Of a stretch of DNA of 15,684 nt, positions 1-6,120 are shown in pieces. The stretch is from NCBI GenBank assembly GCA_947177825.1, contig CAMWWA010000013.1, positions 1 through 15,684 of the forward strand, read 5' to 3'. Below the pieces are notes generated by a model that was given only the letters and a program-made list of their open reading frames with translations, was not told where the DNA came from and did no database searches. Origin of the DNA: an uncultured Clostridia bacterium. Lineage in GTDB: Bacteria; Bacillota; Clostridia; Christensenellales; Borkfalkiaceae. Both the position numbers and the translations under genes were made by a program. How positions within the stretch are numbered: the stretch's first letter is position 1; each line of letters begins with the position of its first letter.

Positions 1-84
1 CTTTTCCTCTACCTGATATTCGATTTCGCTTACCTTATCGGCAAACCTTTCGACTATATACTTAATTAAAGCTAACGTATCCAT
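1..84 (-). CDS. khpA: KH-domain RNA-binding protein KhpA (N-terminal fragment, runs off the window)
   Basis: Only the first 28 codons are present, beginning MDTLALIKYIVERFADKV, and the frame is open to the window edge. Small KH-domain proteins of about 75-80 residues (KhpA, also called YlqC) normally follow rpsP in Bacillota, start with a similar helix, and bind RNA together with KhpB/Jag. The start lies 3 bases after the rpsP stop codon, so the two are almost certainly translated from one message. There is only a weak purine-rich binding site, supplied by the lysine-rich end of rpsP, which suggests translational coupling. The KH core motif GxxG lies outside the window, so the identity rests on position and the N-terminal pattern. 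Confidence 0.75.
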   Translation of the reverse strand, partial: MDTLALIKYIVERFADKVSEIEYQVEEK

Positions 85-87
85 AAA

Positions 88-384
88 TTACTTCTTCTTT
101 TTCTTGTCGTTGGTCTTGGGAGCGGAAGGCTTTTTCGACTGCTCCATTGCGCCGACCTTTACCAAGTAGCTTTTAACCGTTTCGGTGGGCTGAACGCCCT
201 TTGCAAGCCAAGCCTTAGCCTTTTCAACGTCGATGTTGATTTCGGCGGGGCTCTTTAAAGGGTCAACGTAACCGATTTTGTCGATGTACTCGCCCGACTG
301 CGCCTTTCTCGAATCGATAACGACTACTCTGTAGAAGGGGGACTTCTTGTCGCCCATTCTCGTAAGTCTCATCTTTACTGCCAT
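88..384 (-). CDS. rpsP: 30S ribosomal protein S16
   Basis: This 98-residue protein is the small-subunit protein S16, which binds 16S rRNA and helps assemble the 30S body. The N-terminus [20 protein letters not shown] is the family signature, followed by the conserved stretches VVVIDSR and IGYVDP. The last 20 or so residues are a lysine-rich tail ending in five lysines, typical of the longer clostridial forms. The start codon has an AAGGAG ribosome binding site at 395-400. It is the third gene of the ylxM-ffh-rpsP-khpA cluster, but 172 bases separate it from the ffh stop, and that gap holds the structured repeat described at 435-553. Identity is secure. Confidence 0.98.
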   Translation of the reverse strand: MAVKMRLTRMGDKKSPFYRVVVIDSRKAQSGEYIDKIGYVDPLKSPAEINIDVEKAKAWLAKGVQPTETVKSYLVKVGAMEQSKKPSAPKTNDKKKKK

Positions 385-434
385 ATTTGTAAAACTCCTT
401 GTATAAAAATTTTTTCTTTTATTTTATATTGTCC

Positions 435-553
435 CTCTGGTTAGAAGCGAGCAAGACAAGGCGCGCGAGCACCGACCGACAGGAGTGTACACCGAAGTAC
501 ACGACTTAGGCGGCGCGGAGCGCAACACAGTATTGCGACGCTTATAAACAGAG
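435..553 (-). repeat. Structured intergenic repeat, copy A (between ffh and rpsP)
   Basis: A 107-bp core at 441-547 is repeated at 13851-13957 with only two substitutions (462 and 493). The ends form an imperfect inverted repeat: 435-449 pairs with 539-553 at 13 of 15 positions. Two inner hairpins are visible: GTGTAC (485-490) with GTACAC (497-502), and CGCAA (521-525) with TTGCG (533-537). The substitution at 493 falls in the loop of the first hairpin. The element ends 3 bases after the ffh stop codon. It could be a small non-autonomous mobile element (MITE-like) or a dispersed RNA element acting in the 3' untranslated region. I do not recognise a named family. Confidence 0.9.
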
Positions 554-556
554 AAG

Positions 557-1867
557 TTAGAACGGTAATCTTCTCTTACCGCTTTTCAACTGCTTCATTA
601 AAAGCTTGGTCTGTTCGAACTGCTTTAAAAGCTGGTTTACTTCCTGCACGCTCGTGCCCGAGCCCGCCGCAATGCGCTTCTTCCTTGAAGAGTTTATAAC
701 CGCAGGTTCGTTCCTCTCCTTGGGCGTCATAGAAAGTATAATCGCCCTGGTGCGCTCTATCTTGCTCTCGTCAATGTCGCCGTCCTTAATCTTTCCGCCG
801 AGTCCTGGCATCATAGAAACGAGCGCCTGCGCGCCGCCCATCTTCTTCATACTCTCGAACTGAGTAAGATAGTCCTCCAGCGTGAAGGTGTTTTCCAGCA
901 TCTTCTTCTGCATCTTTTTGGCTTCTTCGGCGGTCACCGCCTCCTGCGCCTTTTCGATAAGCGATAAAACGTCGCCCATGCCCAGAATTCGCGAAGCCAT
1001 TCTGTCGGGATAAAAATATTCGAGGTCGGTCGACTTTTCGCCCACGCCTATAAACTTGATGGGTTTGCCCGTGACCGCCTTTATGGAAAGGCACGCGCCG
1101 CCGCGCGTATCGCCGTCCAGCTTGGTCAGCACTATGCCCGTTACTTCAAGCCTTTCGTTAAAGGTCTTTGCAACGTTTACCGCAACCTGTCCCATCATCG
1201 AATCGACGGTTAAAAGTATCTCGTCCACGCGCACGGCCTTTTTGATATTTTCAAGCTCCTGCATCAGCGCTTCGTCGATTTCCAGACGACCTGCGGTATC
1301 GATTATAACCGTATCGTAGCCCATCGACTTTGCGTATTCAATCGCCTGCGGAGCGGTCTTAACGGGGTTCTGCGTTCCCTTTTCGAACACTTCCACCTGC
1401 ACGTTTTTGCCGACTACTTTAAGCTGTTCGATAGCCGCGGGACGGTATACGTCGCAACCGACCAGAAGGGGCTTTTTGCCGCCCTTTTTCAGAAGCAGCG
1501 CAAGCTTGCCGCAAAGGGTGGTCTTGCCCGCGCCCTGCAAGCCGCACATCATTATGACCGTGGGCGGATTGGGCGCAACCGTCAGTTTGGCGTTCTGCGA
1601 GCCCATAAGCGCGATAAGCTCTTCGTTTACAATCTTTATAACCTGCTGTGCGGGGTTGAGGCTTTCGAGTATTTTCTGCCCCACCGCCTTTTCGGAGACC
1701 TCGGCGCAGAACTGTTTGGCAACCTTTATATTGACGTCCGCTTCCAGCAGCGCCACGCGCACCTCGCGCATTGCCGTCTTGATTTCAAGCTCGGTAAGCC
1801 TGCCCCTCTTGGTGAGCTTGGAAAATATATGATTTAATCTTTCGGATAACGATGCGAACAACGCCAT
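557..1867 (-). CDS. ffh: Signal recognition particle protein Ffh (SRP54 GTPase)
   Basis: This 436-residue protein is Ffh, the GTPase that binds SRP RNA and signal sequences and delivers ribosomes to FtsY at the membrane. The order is an N helical bundle (about 1-95), a G domain with P-loop GLQGAGKTT (109-117), DTAGR (190-194) and TKLDGDTRGG (248-257), then a methionine-rich M domain with MMPGLGG and the SRP RNA-binding segment ending IAAGSGTSVQEVNQLL. The C-terminus stops soon after this segment and has a short basic tail, so it is slightly shorter than the usual 440-450 residues. It begins 18 bases after the ylxM stop and is followed 3 bases after its own stop by repeat copy A. Identity is secure. 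Confidence 0.98.
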   Translation of the reverse strand: MALFASLSERLNHIFSKLTKRGRLTELEIKTAMREVRVALLEADVNIKVAKQFCAEVSEKAVGQKILESLNPAQQVIKIVNEELIALMGSQNAKLTVAPNPPTVIMMCGLQGAGKTTLCGKLALLLKKGGKKPLLVGCDVYRPAAIEQLKVVGKNVQVEVFEKGTQNPVKTAPQAIEYAKSMGYDTVIIDTAGRLEIDEALMQELENIKKAVRVDEILLTVDSMMGQVAVNVAKTFNERLEVTGIVLTKLDGDTRGGACLSIKAVTGKPIKFIGVGEKSTDLEYFYPDRMASRILGMGDVLSLIEKAQEAVTAEEAKKMQKKMLENTFTLEDYLTQFESMKKMGGAQALVSMMPGLGGKIKDGDIDESKIERTRAIILSMTPKERNEPAVINSSRKKRIAAGSGTSVQEVNQLLKQFEQTKLLMKQLKSGKRRLPF

Positions 1868-1885
1868 AACTATTTTCCCTTTTCC

Positions 1886-2278
1886 TTACTCTTTGCCTAA
1901 CTTTTTCAAACCTGCGGCAATCTCTTTGCCGTAATCCTTGTCCAGAATCGCGGATAACTCCGCAATATCCGCGGCATATTCGGGGTGCGCCTCTACGAAT
2001 TTTTCCGCCCATATGCCGACGTCCGTCATCATAAACGACGTAAGAAGGTCGCCTTCCGACAGCAGCCTGTCGTGCTGCAGCTTGTCGTCGTATTCCTTAA
2101 GCTGCTTTTTGCAGAGGTTCAGACACTCCGAAACGCCCTGCCGAGATATGCCCTTCTGCTCGGCTATTTCCGAAACGGTCAAATCGAGGTTGAAATACAT
2201 ATCGGTTATTTCCTGCTGGGTGGGCGTTAAAAGCTTGCCGTACAAATCCCAAAGGCGCATGAACTGAATTTTATCCAT
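1886..2278 (-). CDS. ylxM: YlxM-like helix-turn-helix protein, SRP-associated
   Basis: This 130-residue protein matches the YlxM/p13 family, small DNA-binding-like proteins encoded next to ffh or ftsY in Bacillota and linked to the SRP pathway. The sigma-70 region 4-like helix-turn-helix is visible as LTPTQQEITDMYFNLDLTVS, with EIAEQKGISRQGVSE directly after it as the recognition helix (about residues 17-52). The C-terminal half is helical and without recognised motifs. It is the first gene of the operon, directly behind the promoter at 2293-2321, and its stop is 18 bases from the ffh start. Whether it regulates transcription or assists SRP is not settled for the family. Confidence 0.9.
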   Translation of the reverse strand: MDKIQFMRLWDLYGKLLTPTQQEITDMYFNLDLTVSEIAEQKGISRQGVSECLNLCKKQLKEYDDKLQHDRLLSEGDLLTSFMMTDVGIWAEKFVEAHPEYAADIAELSAILDKDYGKEIAAGLKKLGKE

Positions 2279-2292
2279 AAATTTGCTTGGTA

Positions 2293-2321
2293 AGTATAAA
2301 CCACTTGCGGACTGTTGTCAA
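2293..2321 (-). promoter_or_regulatory. Promoter of the ylxM-ffh-rpsP operon
   Basis: On the minus strand TTGACA (2316-2321) is followed after 17 bases by TATACT (2293-2298), one mismatch from the sigma-A consensus. The predicted transcript would begin about 8 bases upstream of the ylxM start codon. Confidence 0.85.
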
Positions 2322-2338
2322 GCATTTTTACTTGACAA
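2315..2338. repeat. Inverted repeat TTGTCAAG-N8-CTTGACAA in the divergent promoter region
   Basis: TTGTCAAG (2315-2322) and CTTGACAA (2331-2338) are perfect inverted repeats. Each contains a TTGACA hexamer, one per strand. The minus-strand hexamer is the -35 box of the ylxM promoter. The plus-strand hexamer has no -10 box at normal distance (the nearest, TAAAAT at 2361-2366, is 23 bases away). It may be a regulator-binding site over the -35 box or a chance product of two facing -35-like hexamers. Confidence 0.55.
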
Positions 2339-2425
2339 AATTACGCTTTTGAAAAAGTGATAAAATTTCACAAAATGAAAGGCGTTTTACTTTTTGCCTT
2401 TAAACGCAAAACTTGAAAAGCGGTA

Positions 2426-2454
2426 TTGACTAAACGGGTAAATAATGGTAAAAT
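2426..2454 (+). promoter_or_regulatory. Promoter of the small protein-MscS-140 aa protein operon
   Basis: TTGACT (2426-2431), a 17-base spacer and TAAAAT (2449-2454) form a near-consensus sigma-A promoter. The predicted start of transcription near 2461 rules out a longer reading of the first gene that would begin inside the promoter. Confidence 0.8.
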
Positions 2455-2476
2455 ACTTTGCAGAGGTTTAAACGAC

Positions 2477-2707
2477 ATGAGAAAGACTGTTGACGGAACT
2501 ACTTACGATACGCAGAGCGCCGCTCTGGACAAAAAATTCACGTTCGGCGCACCCGGCGAGGCAACCGGTTACGAGGAAACTTTATACATAACTTCCGAAG
2601 GCAAGTATTTCATTTATACCAACGGCGGCGCACAGTCCAAGTACACGCACGAGGACATTACGCCCATTGAAAGGGAGCAGGTCAAGGACTGGGTGCTCTC
2701 CCACTGA
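2477..2707 (+). CDS. Small uncharacterised protein (76 aa)
   Basis: The start ATG has an AGAGG site at 2462-2466 and lies about 16 bases after the predicted transcription start. The protein begins MRKTVDGTTYDTQSA and later shows YEETLYITSEGKYFIYTNGG, followed by QSKY and a closing segment ITPIEREQVKDWVL. This arrangement (short N-terminal naming of a polar strand, an ETLY.T..G.YF core, G(G/P).SKY and an acidic tryptophan-ending helix) resembles a family of small Bacillota proteins often seen on conjugative elements, whose function is unknown. There are no cysteines, membrane segments or signal peptide. It is first in a three-gene operon with mscS and the 140-residue protein. The family link is from memory of the pattern, not a search. 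Confidence 0.8.
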   Translation: MRKTVDGTTYDTQSAALDKKFTFGAPGEATGYEETLYITSEGKYFIYTNGGAQSKYTHEDITPIEREQVKDWVLSH

Positions 2708-2734
2708 TTTAAAAATTAGCAACGCGAGGTGACT

Positions 2735-3604
2735 ATGCTTTTCAACCTACTCGAAGGCGAAGCTGCAAGCGGCATAGACTGGGCGGCGGTGTGGAGCACC
2801 GTCGTTGACTGGCTTACGCACACGGGCATTAAAATAGTAATCGCTATTTTAGTACTGCTTATATCGTTTGCGATAATAAACGCCGTAACCAAAAAGATTT
2901 ACAAGACCTGCCAGAAGAAGCACGCCGACGAAACCATTGCGCGCGTGGCGACGCAGAGTGCGAGAATAGTTTTGAAAATACTCGTTCTCGTCTGCCTGAT
3001 TGCCTACCTCGGCTTCGAAATAGCCGCCATATCCGCGGTTATATCCTCCATAGGTATAGGTATATCGCTTGCCGTGCAGGGCACGCTGGGCAACTTTGCG
3101 GGCGGTGTTATAATCATAGTAATGCGCCCCTTTAAAATCGGCGACTACATAACGAGCAACGGCGTGGAAGGCACGGTCGAGGACATAAAACTTTTCTATA
3201 CGCACATAGTAACTACCGACAACAAAGCCGTGGTTATCCCCAACGGCACGCTTGCAAACAACGTTATCGTCAACGCTTCGGCAAAGGATACGAGGCGCGT
3301 GGATATAGTTATGCAGGTTGCTTACGGCTCGGACGTCAAGCTTGTAAAAGAGCTTATCAAAAAGGTGTGCGACGAAAACGAGCTTGCTTTCAAGGACCCC
3401 GCTCCCTTCGTGGAGATGAGCGAACTCAACGAAAGCTCGCTTGATTTCACCGTACGCGTATGGTGCAACAGGCCCGATTACTGGACGGTCAAGTTTGCGC
3501 TTCTGGACAACATTAAAAAGGCGCTGGACGAAAACGGCATTGAAATACCCTTCAGGCAGTTGGACGTTCACGTTAAGGACGAAGTTTCCGCCAACGAAAA
3601 ATAA
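2735..3604 (+). CDS. mscS: Small-conductance mechanosensitive channel, MscS family
   Basis: This 289-residue membrane protein belongs to the MscS family, homoheptameric channels that open under membrane tension and release solutes on osmotic downshock. Membrane segments are seen at about 31-51, 78-98 and 100-130. The third is the glycine/alanine-rich pore helix, GIGISLAVQGTLGNFAGG, followed by the family signature MRPFKIGDYI. The cytoplasmic beta domain follows with GVEGTVEDIKLFYT and VVIPNGTLANNVIVN, and an alpha-beta cage to the end. The length is close to that of the E. coli protein (286). The ATG at 2735 is chosen over the GTG at 2729 because the latter lies inside the GAGG binding site. 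It sits between two small genes of unknown function in one operon. Confidence 0.96.
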   Translation: MLFNLLEGEAASGIDWAAVWSTVVDWLTHTGIKIVIAILVLLISFAIINAVTKKIYKTCQKKHADETIARVATQSARIVLKILVLVCLIAYLGFEIAAISAVISSIGIGISLAVQGTLGNFAGGVIIIVMRPFKIGDYITSNGVEGTVEDIKLFYTHIVTTDNKAVVIPNGTLANNVIVNASAKDTRRVDIVMQVAYGSDVKLVKELIKKVCDENELAFKDPAPFVEMSELNESSLDFTVRVWCNRPDYWTVKFALLDNIKKALDENGIEIPFRQLDVHVKDEVSANEK

Positions 3605-3617
3605 GGAGTGAAAAATT

Positions 3618-4040
3618 ATGGCTGATAACGAAAACAAGAACGAAGGAAAGGTTTCCGGCTTTTTCAAAAACCTGGGCAAGAAATTCGACAACGCAACCTA
3701 CGAGATGCGTTTGCAGAGCGATTTTTCCAAAACGCACAAGAAGTACGCTATTTACAGCGGCACTTCCATTCTGACCAGCAGTCCCGAAATTGCCGCGGAA
3801 GAGCACTTGGACGAGAACTATATCGTCACCATTGACGACGACGAACAGATTGCCGCAGGCAACTTAATCGAGAATGCGGAGTCCGGCGAAGTGCGCCACA
3901 TTGCAGCGGTTGAAAAGACCACGCTTGCCGTTGAGTTCGACGGCAAGACGACGGACCACGACGCCCTGAAAATTACGCTGGGCGAACCCGCCGTAAAGGT
4001 TGACGTAATAAAAGTCGGCAACGATTTTTATCTGAAGTAA
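3618..4040 (+). CDS. Uncharacterised cytosolic protein (140 aa)
   Basis: I do not recognise this gene. It encodes a 140-residue acidic protein with an AAGGAGTG binding site just before the ATG, 13 bases after the mscS stop. The first 25 residues are polar and lysine-rich (many K, N, E) and include SGFFKNLGKKF, a possible amphipathic helix. The rest alternates short hydrophobic strands with acidic turns (for example YIVTIDDDEQIAAGN) and looks like an all-beta or beta-rich domain of about 90 residues ending VIKVGNDFYLK. There is no signal peptide or membrane span. Co-transcription with mscS suggests an osmotic-stress or envelope-associated role, which is inference only. Confidence 0.85.
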   Translation: MADNENKNEGKVSGFFKNLGKKFDNATYEMRLQSDFSKTHKKYAIYSGTSILTSSPEIAAEEHLDENYIVTIDDDEQIAAGNLIENAESGEVRHIAAVEKTTLAVEFDGKTTDHDALKITLGEPAVKVDVIKVGNDFYLK

Positions 4041-4055
4041 TTAAAAGCGAACGAA

Positions 4056-4086
4056 AAAGCGCCGCGGCATTTTGCCGCGGCGCTTT
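4056..4086. terminator. Bidirectional intrinsic terminator
   Basis: AAAGCGCCGCGGC (4056-4068) pairs perfectly with GCCGCGGCGCTTT (4074-4086), and A4069-T4073 can extend the stem to 14 bp with a TTT loop. The A-rich left flank gives a T-run on the minus strand. It lies between the convergent 140-residue gene and antiporter gene and can serve both. Confidence 0.92.
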
Positions 4087-4132
4087 CAGTTTTGCTGATG
4101 TTTGTCCGTACTTGGTTGCGGTAAAGCGCCGT

Positions 4133-5455
4133 TTAGTCGTCGGGGTCGATAAGTAAATGCAGATTTTCGGGCTCCTTTACTCCCTTGTACAGCACTTTTA
4201 AAAGCACAGGCGTGAGTATGGACGAAACCAGAATAAGCAATACCGTCATAATCATAAAATGACCGGGCAATCCCGCGCCTATCGCGGTTGAGGTTACTAT
4301 AAGCGCGACCTCGCCCCTCGCCATCATTCCCACGCCGCCTATTGCGCTTTCGCGCCAGGAATATTTAAACGCCTTGCACACGGCGCCGCACCCTACTATC
4401 TTGCCGGCAAGCCCGGCAATTACGGCAACGAACGCAAACAGCAGTATTTCGGGTTTAACGTCCGCAAACGTGATTGAAGAAATGCCGATGTTCGCAAAGA
4501 ACACGGGCGCAAAAATCGTGTACGTATCGACGTCGACCTGCTGGTCTATAAACCTGCTTGCGCGGCGCACCGTCGATAAAACCGCGCCAGCCAGAAACGC
4601 GCCCGTTATGTCGGCAACGCCGAACACCTTTTCCGCAAGAAAGCTGTACCCGAAGCAGAGCACGAGCGAATACATTGAAATTCTGTGCGTGGAAGCCCAG
4701 CGCTTATCCATCCATTTGAATACTTTGATAGCGACGAAGCCCAAAGCGATTGCCACGACGAAAAAGGCGATAATCATAATAACCGTGCCGTACGGAGTTG
4801 CCTTGAACGCTTCGAACTTGTTCGCCGCGGGTGCGCCGTTCCCCTTGGCAAAGCCCGTAACGACGGACAACAGCACTATGCCTATAACGTCGTCGATTAT
4901 CGCCGCGGAAACTATGGTGGTGCCGAGCTTGGTGTTCATCTTGCCCAGCTCCTTTAAAACCGAAACGGTTATGGCAACCGACGTCGCCGTTAAAATAGTG
5001 CCGATAAACAGACATCTGTACAGATTGTGCACCCCTAATCCTAGGTTGCCGAACGGTAAGGAAATAAGCAAGCCGAGCAAAAGCGGCACGCACACGCCCG
5101 CCAGCGCTATAAGAAAGCTTGCAAGACCGGTGTTTTTCAGCTCCTTGATATTGGTTTCCAGCCCCGCGCAGAACATTAAGAACAGCACGCCTATCTTGGA
5201 AAAGATATCCAGCCCCTTGCTGCCCGCCGAAATTTCCAGAAGCGAATAGTAATCGTGCCCCTCGAAACCGATTATCGTAAAGCCGCAGAAGTCGCCGAAT
5301 ATCGCGGGACCTATTATGATGCCCGCAATTATAAAGCCCAGAACTTCGGGCAGTCCGAAATGACGGAACGTAAGCCCTATGGTTTTGGTAAAAAACAAAA
5401 TAACCGCTAAAACGGCAACGAAACCTATTGCGTTATCGACGTAAAAAAGATGCAT
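4133..5455 (-). CDS. CPA2-family cation:proton antiporter (NapA/Kef-type membrane domain)
   Basis: This 440-residue protein is a polytopic antiporter of about 12-13 helices. The order of motifs fits the CPA2 branch: GLPEVLGFIIAGIIIGP (34-50) in the first core helices, TATSVAITV (156-164) as the unwound helix of the core, AIIDDVIGI (185-193) with the paired aspartates 188-189 that carry ion and proton, GKIVG (351-355) with a core lysine, and GVGMMARGEVALI (374-386). The DD pair plus lysine is the pattern of electrogenic NapA-like sodium:proton exchangers, so sodium/proton exchange is the likely activity, but the ion is inferred. No C-terminal RCK/TrkA domain is present, unlike KefB/KefC. It is a single gene with terminator 4056-4086 downstream and a GGTGG site before the ATG. 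Confidence 0.93.
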   Translation of the reverse strand: MHLFYVDNAIGFVAVLAVILFFTKTIGLTFRHFGLPEVLGFIIAGIIIGPAIFGDFCGFTIIGFEGHDYYSLLEISAGSKGLDIFSKIGVLFLMFCAGLETNIKELKNTGLASFLIALAGVCVPLLLGLLISLPFGNLGLGVHNLYRCLFIGTILTATSVAITVSVLKELGKMNTKLGTTIVSAAIIDDVIGIVLLSVVTGFAKGNGAPAANKFEAFKATPYGTVIMIIAFFVVAIALGFVAIKVFKWMDKRWASTHRISMYSLVLCFGYSFLAEKVFGVADITGAFLAGAVLSTVRRASRFIDQQVDVDTYTIFAPVFFANIGISSITFADVKPEILLFAFVAVIAGLAGKIVGCGAVCKAFKYSWRESAIGGVGMMARGEVALIVTSTAIGAGLPGHFMIMTVLLILVSSILTPVLLKVLYKGVKEPENLHLLIDPDD

Positions 5456-5485
5456 ATTTCCACCGGATTTTCTTAAATCCCTATC

Positions 5486-5494
5486 ATTATAGCA
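5486..5494 (-). promoter_or_regulatory. Probable extended -10 promoter of the antiporter gene
   Basis: On the minus strand TGC directly followed by TATAAT is an extended -10 element about 30 bases before the antiporter ATG. No good -35 hexamer is seen 17 bases upstream (TAACCA), which is normal for extended -10 promoters. Confidence 0.55.
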
Positions 5495-5571
5495 ACATTT
5501 TTTTAAAATGGTTAGCGTTTCACTATTATATAATAAAATTTTTTTGAGCGGCTATGGAAAATCTTTCATAA

Positions 5572-5618
5572 AAAAATTTTAAAAAAGGTATTGACAGAAG
5601 GTTAAAATGTGATATACT
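5572..5618 (+). promoter_or_regulatory. Strong promoter with A/T-rich upstream element for the structured RNA
   Basis: TTGACA (5591-5596, perfect), a 16-base spacer and TATACT (5613-5618) form a strong sigma-A promoter. Directly upstream, 5572-5588 consists of A-tracts and T-tracts like an UP element of stable-RNA promoters. Transcription should start near 5625. Confidence 0.85.
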
Positions 5619-5687
5619 TGAAGTACAAAAAGAAAATAACTTACAAAAAATGTTAGCTAGCAACATTAATTTAAGGAGTAAGCTATT

Positions 5688-5702
5688 ATGAAAGATAAGT
5701 AG
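5688..5702 (+). CDS. Mini-ORF 1 (4 codons) inside the structured RNA
   Basis: An AAGGAG site at 5673-5678 stands 9 bases before an ATG that encodes MKDK and then TAG. The end of the binding site and the spacer form one arm of the 9-bp helix 5678-5686/5762-5770, so initiation would be blocked when the RNA is folded. It may be a regulatory leader peptide or a fortuitous match within a conserved RNA; translation is not shown. Confidence 0.3.
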   Translation: MKDK

Positions 5703-5828
5703 CGGCGAAAGTCGGACAAGGACTTTCGTAAATTAAAAATAGTTTCAATGCACACGAGCGGATAGCTTACGGCAACCGCCCGACCATATATACCAAACTT
5801 AAAAAGTCTTGCAAAAGGAGTGAAAGTT

Positions 5829-5873
5829 ATGAAAAAACTGTTTTGCAAAGCTAACGAAGATAAGGTAAGGTAA
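5829..5873 (+). CDS. Mini-ORF 2 (14 codons) inside the structured RNA
   Basis: AAAGGAG (5814-5820) stands 8 bases before an ATG that encodes MKKLFCKANEDKVR and then TAA. Binding site and start codon lie in the loop of the helix 5809-5816/5841-5848, and GGAGT (5817-5821) can also pair with ACTCC (5874-5878) just after the stop. The ribosome binding site and start resemble those of mini-ORF 1 (AAGGAGT...TTATGAAA), and both peptides begin MK and contain DK, which suggests a duplicated leader unit. Translation is possible but unproven. Confidence 0.35.
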   Translation: MKKLFCKANEDKVR

Positions 5874-6034
5874 ACTCCAATGTACCATTTTAAAGGTGGA
5901 ATCTGAAATCCGAAGCGGTTTAAATTAAGCGATTTCGGTATGCGCAAACCAAAGTTGCAAGGGTTATAACCCGAATGGCGTTGTGCACCGCGGGACGTGG
6001 GTTCCGAAAAACCAAAACTTAATATAATAATTAT

Positions 6035-6066
6035 CCCCGTGCGACGCATTGCACGGGGTTTGTTTT
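6035..6066 (+). terminator. Intrinsic terminator of the structured RNA
   Basis: CCCCGTGC (6035-6042) pairs perfectly with GCACGGGG (6051-6058) around an 8-base loop, followed by TTTGTTTTTG. This is a standard rho-independent terminator in the plus direction. Confidence 0.9.
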
Positions 6067-6120
6067 TGTTTGGTTTTGCCCCTCCTCCCTGTCACGGGTT
6101 AAGAGGCTTGTAATTTATTT

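Larger units (their letters stand above)
5625..6066 (+). ncRNA. Candidate large structured noncoding RNA (about 440 nt)
   Basis: The stretch between a strong promoter and an intrinsic terminator has no substantial plus-strand reading frame but many helices. Visible pairs are: 5649-5654 with 5662-5667; GTAAGCTAT (5678-5686) with ATAGCTTAC (5762-5770), 9 bp; CGAAAGTC (5706-5713) with GACTTTCG (5721-5728), 8 bp; TTGCAAAA (5809-5816) with TTTTGCAA (5841-5848), 8 bp; CCGAA (5910-5914) with TTCGG (5934-5938); GGTTT (5917-5921) with AAACC (5946-5950), which would be a pseudoknot with the previous pair; GGGT/ACCC (5961-5972); CCGCG (5988-5992) with CGTGG (5996-6000); and AACCC (5968-5972) with GGGTT (5999-6003). 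It is not tmRNA, SRP RNA, RNase P RNA, 6S RNA, a T-box or a group II intron by their hallmark sequences. A raiA-motif-like RNA of Clostridia is one possible identity, unproven. Confidence 0.7.

Noticed and set aside
2426..2476. Longer N-terminus for the 76-residue protein
   Set aside because: This start would lie in the -35 box of the promoter at 2426-2454; the ATG at 2477 follows the predicted transcription start.
2849..3691. Minus-strand open frame of 280 codons opposite mscS
   Set aside because: Antisense shadow of a clear MscS gene, with tyrosine- and glycine-rich composition and no recognised motif.
4374..5249. Plus-strand open frame of 291 codons opposite the antiporter
   Set aside because: Antisense shadow; the minus strand holds all antiporter motifs in order.
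5878..6010. T-box, tmRNA or group II intron as identity of the structured RNA
   Set aside because: GGTGGAATCTG is not the T-box GGTGG-ACCGCG sequence with a downstream aminoacyl gene, no tmRNA acceptor or tag frame is present, and no domain V hairpin or reverse transcriptase is seen.
5666..6049. Minus-strand open frame of 127 codons over the structured RNA
   Set aside because: It runs through the plus-strand terminator and all helices, has no Shine-Dalgarno site, and has low-complexity composition; openness is best explained by the AT-rich RNA gene.
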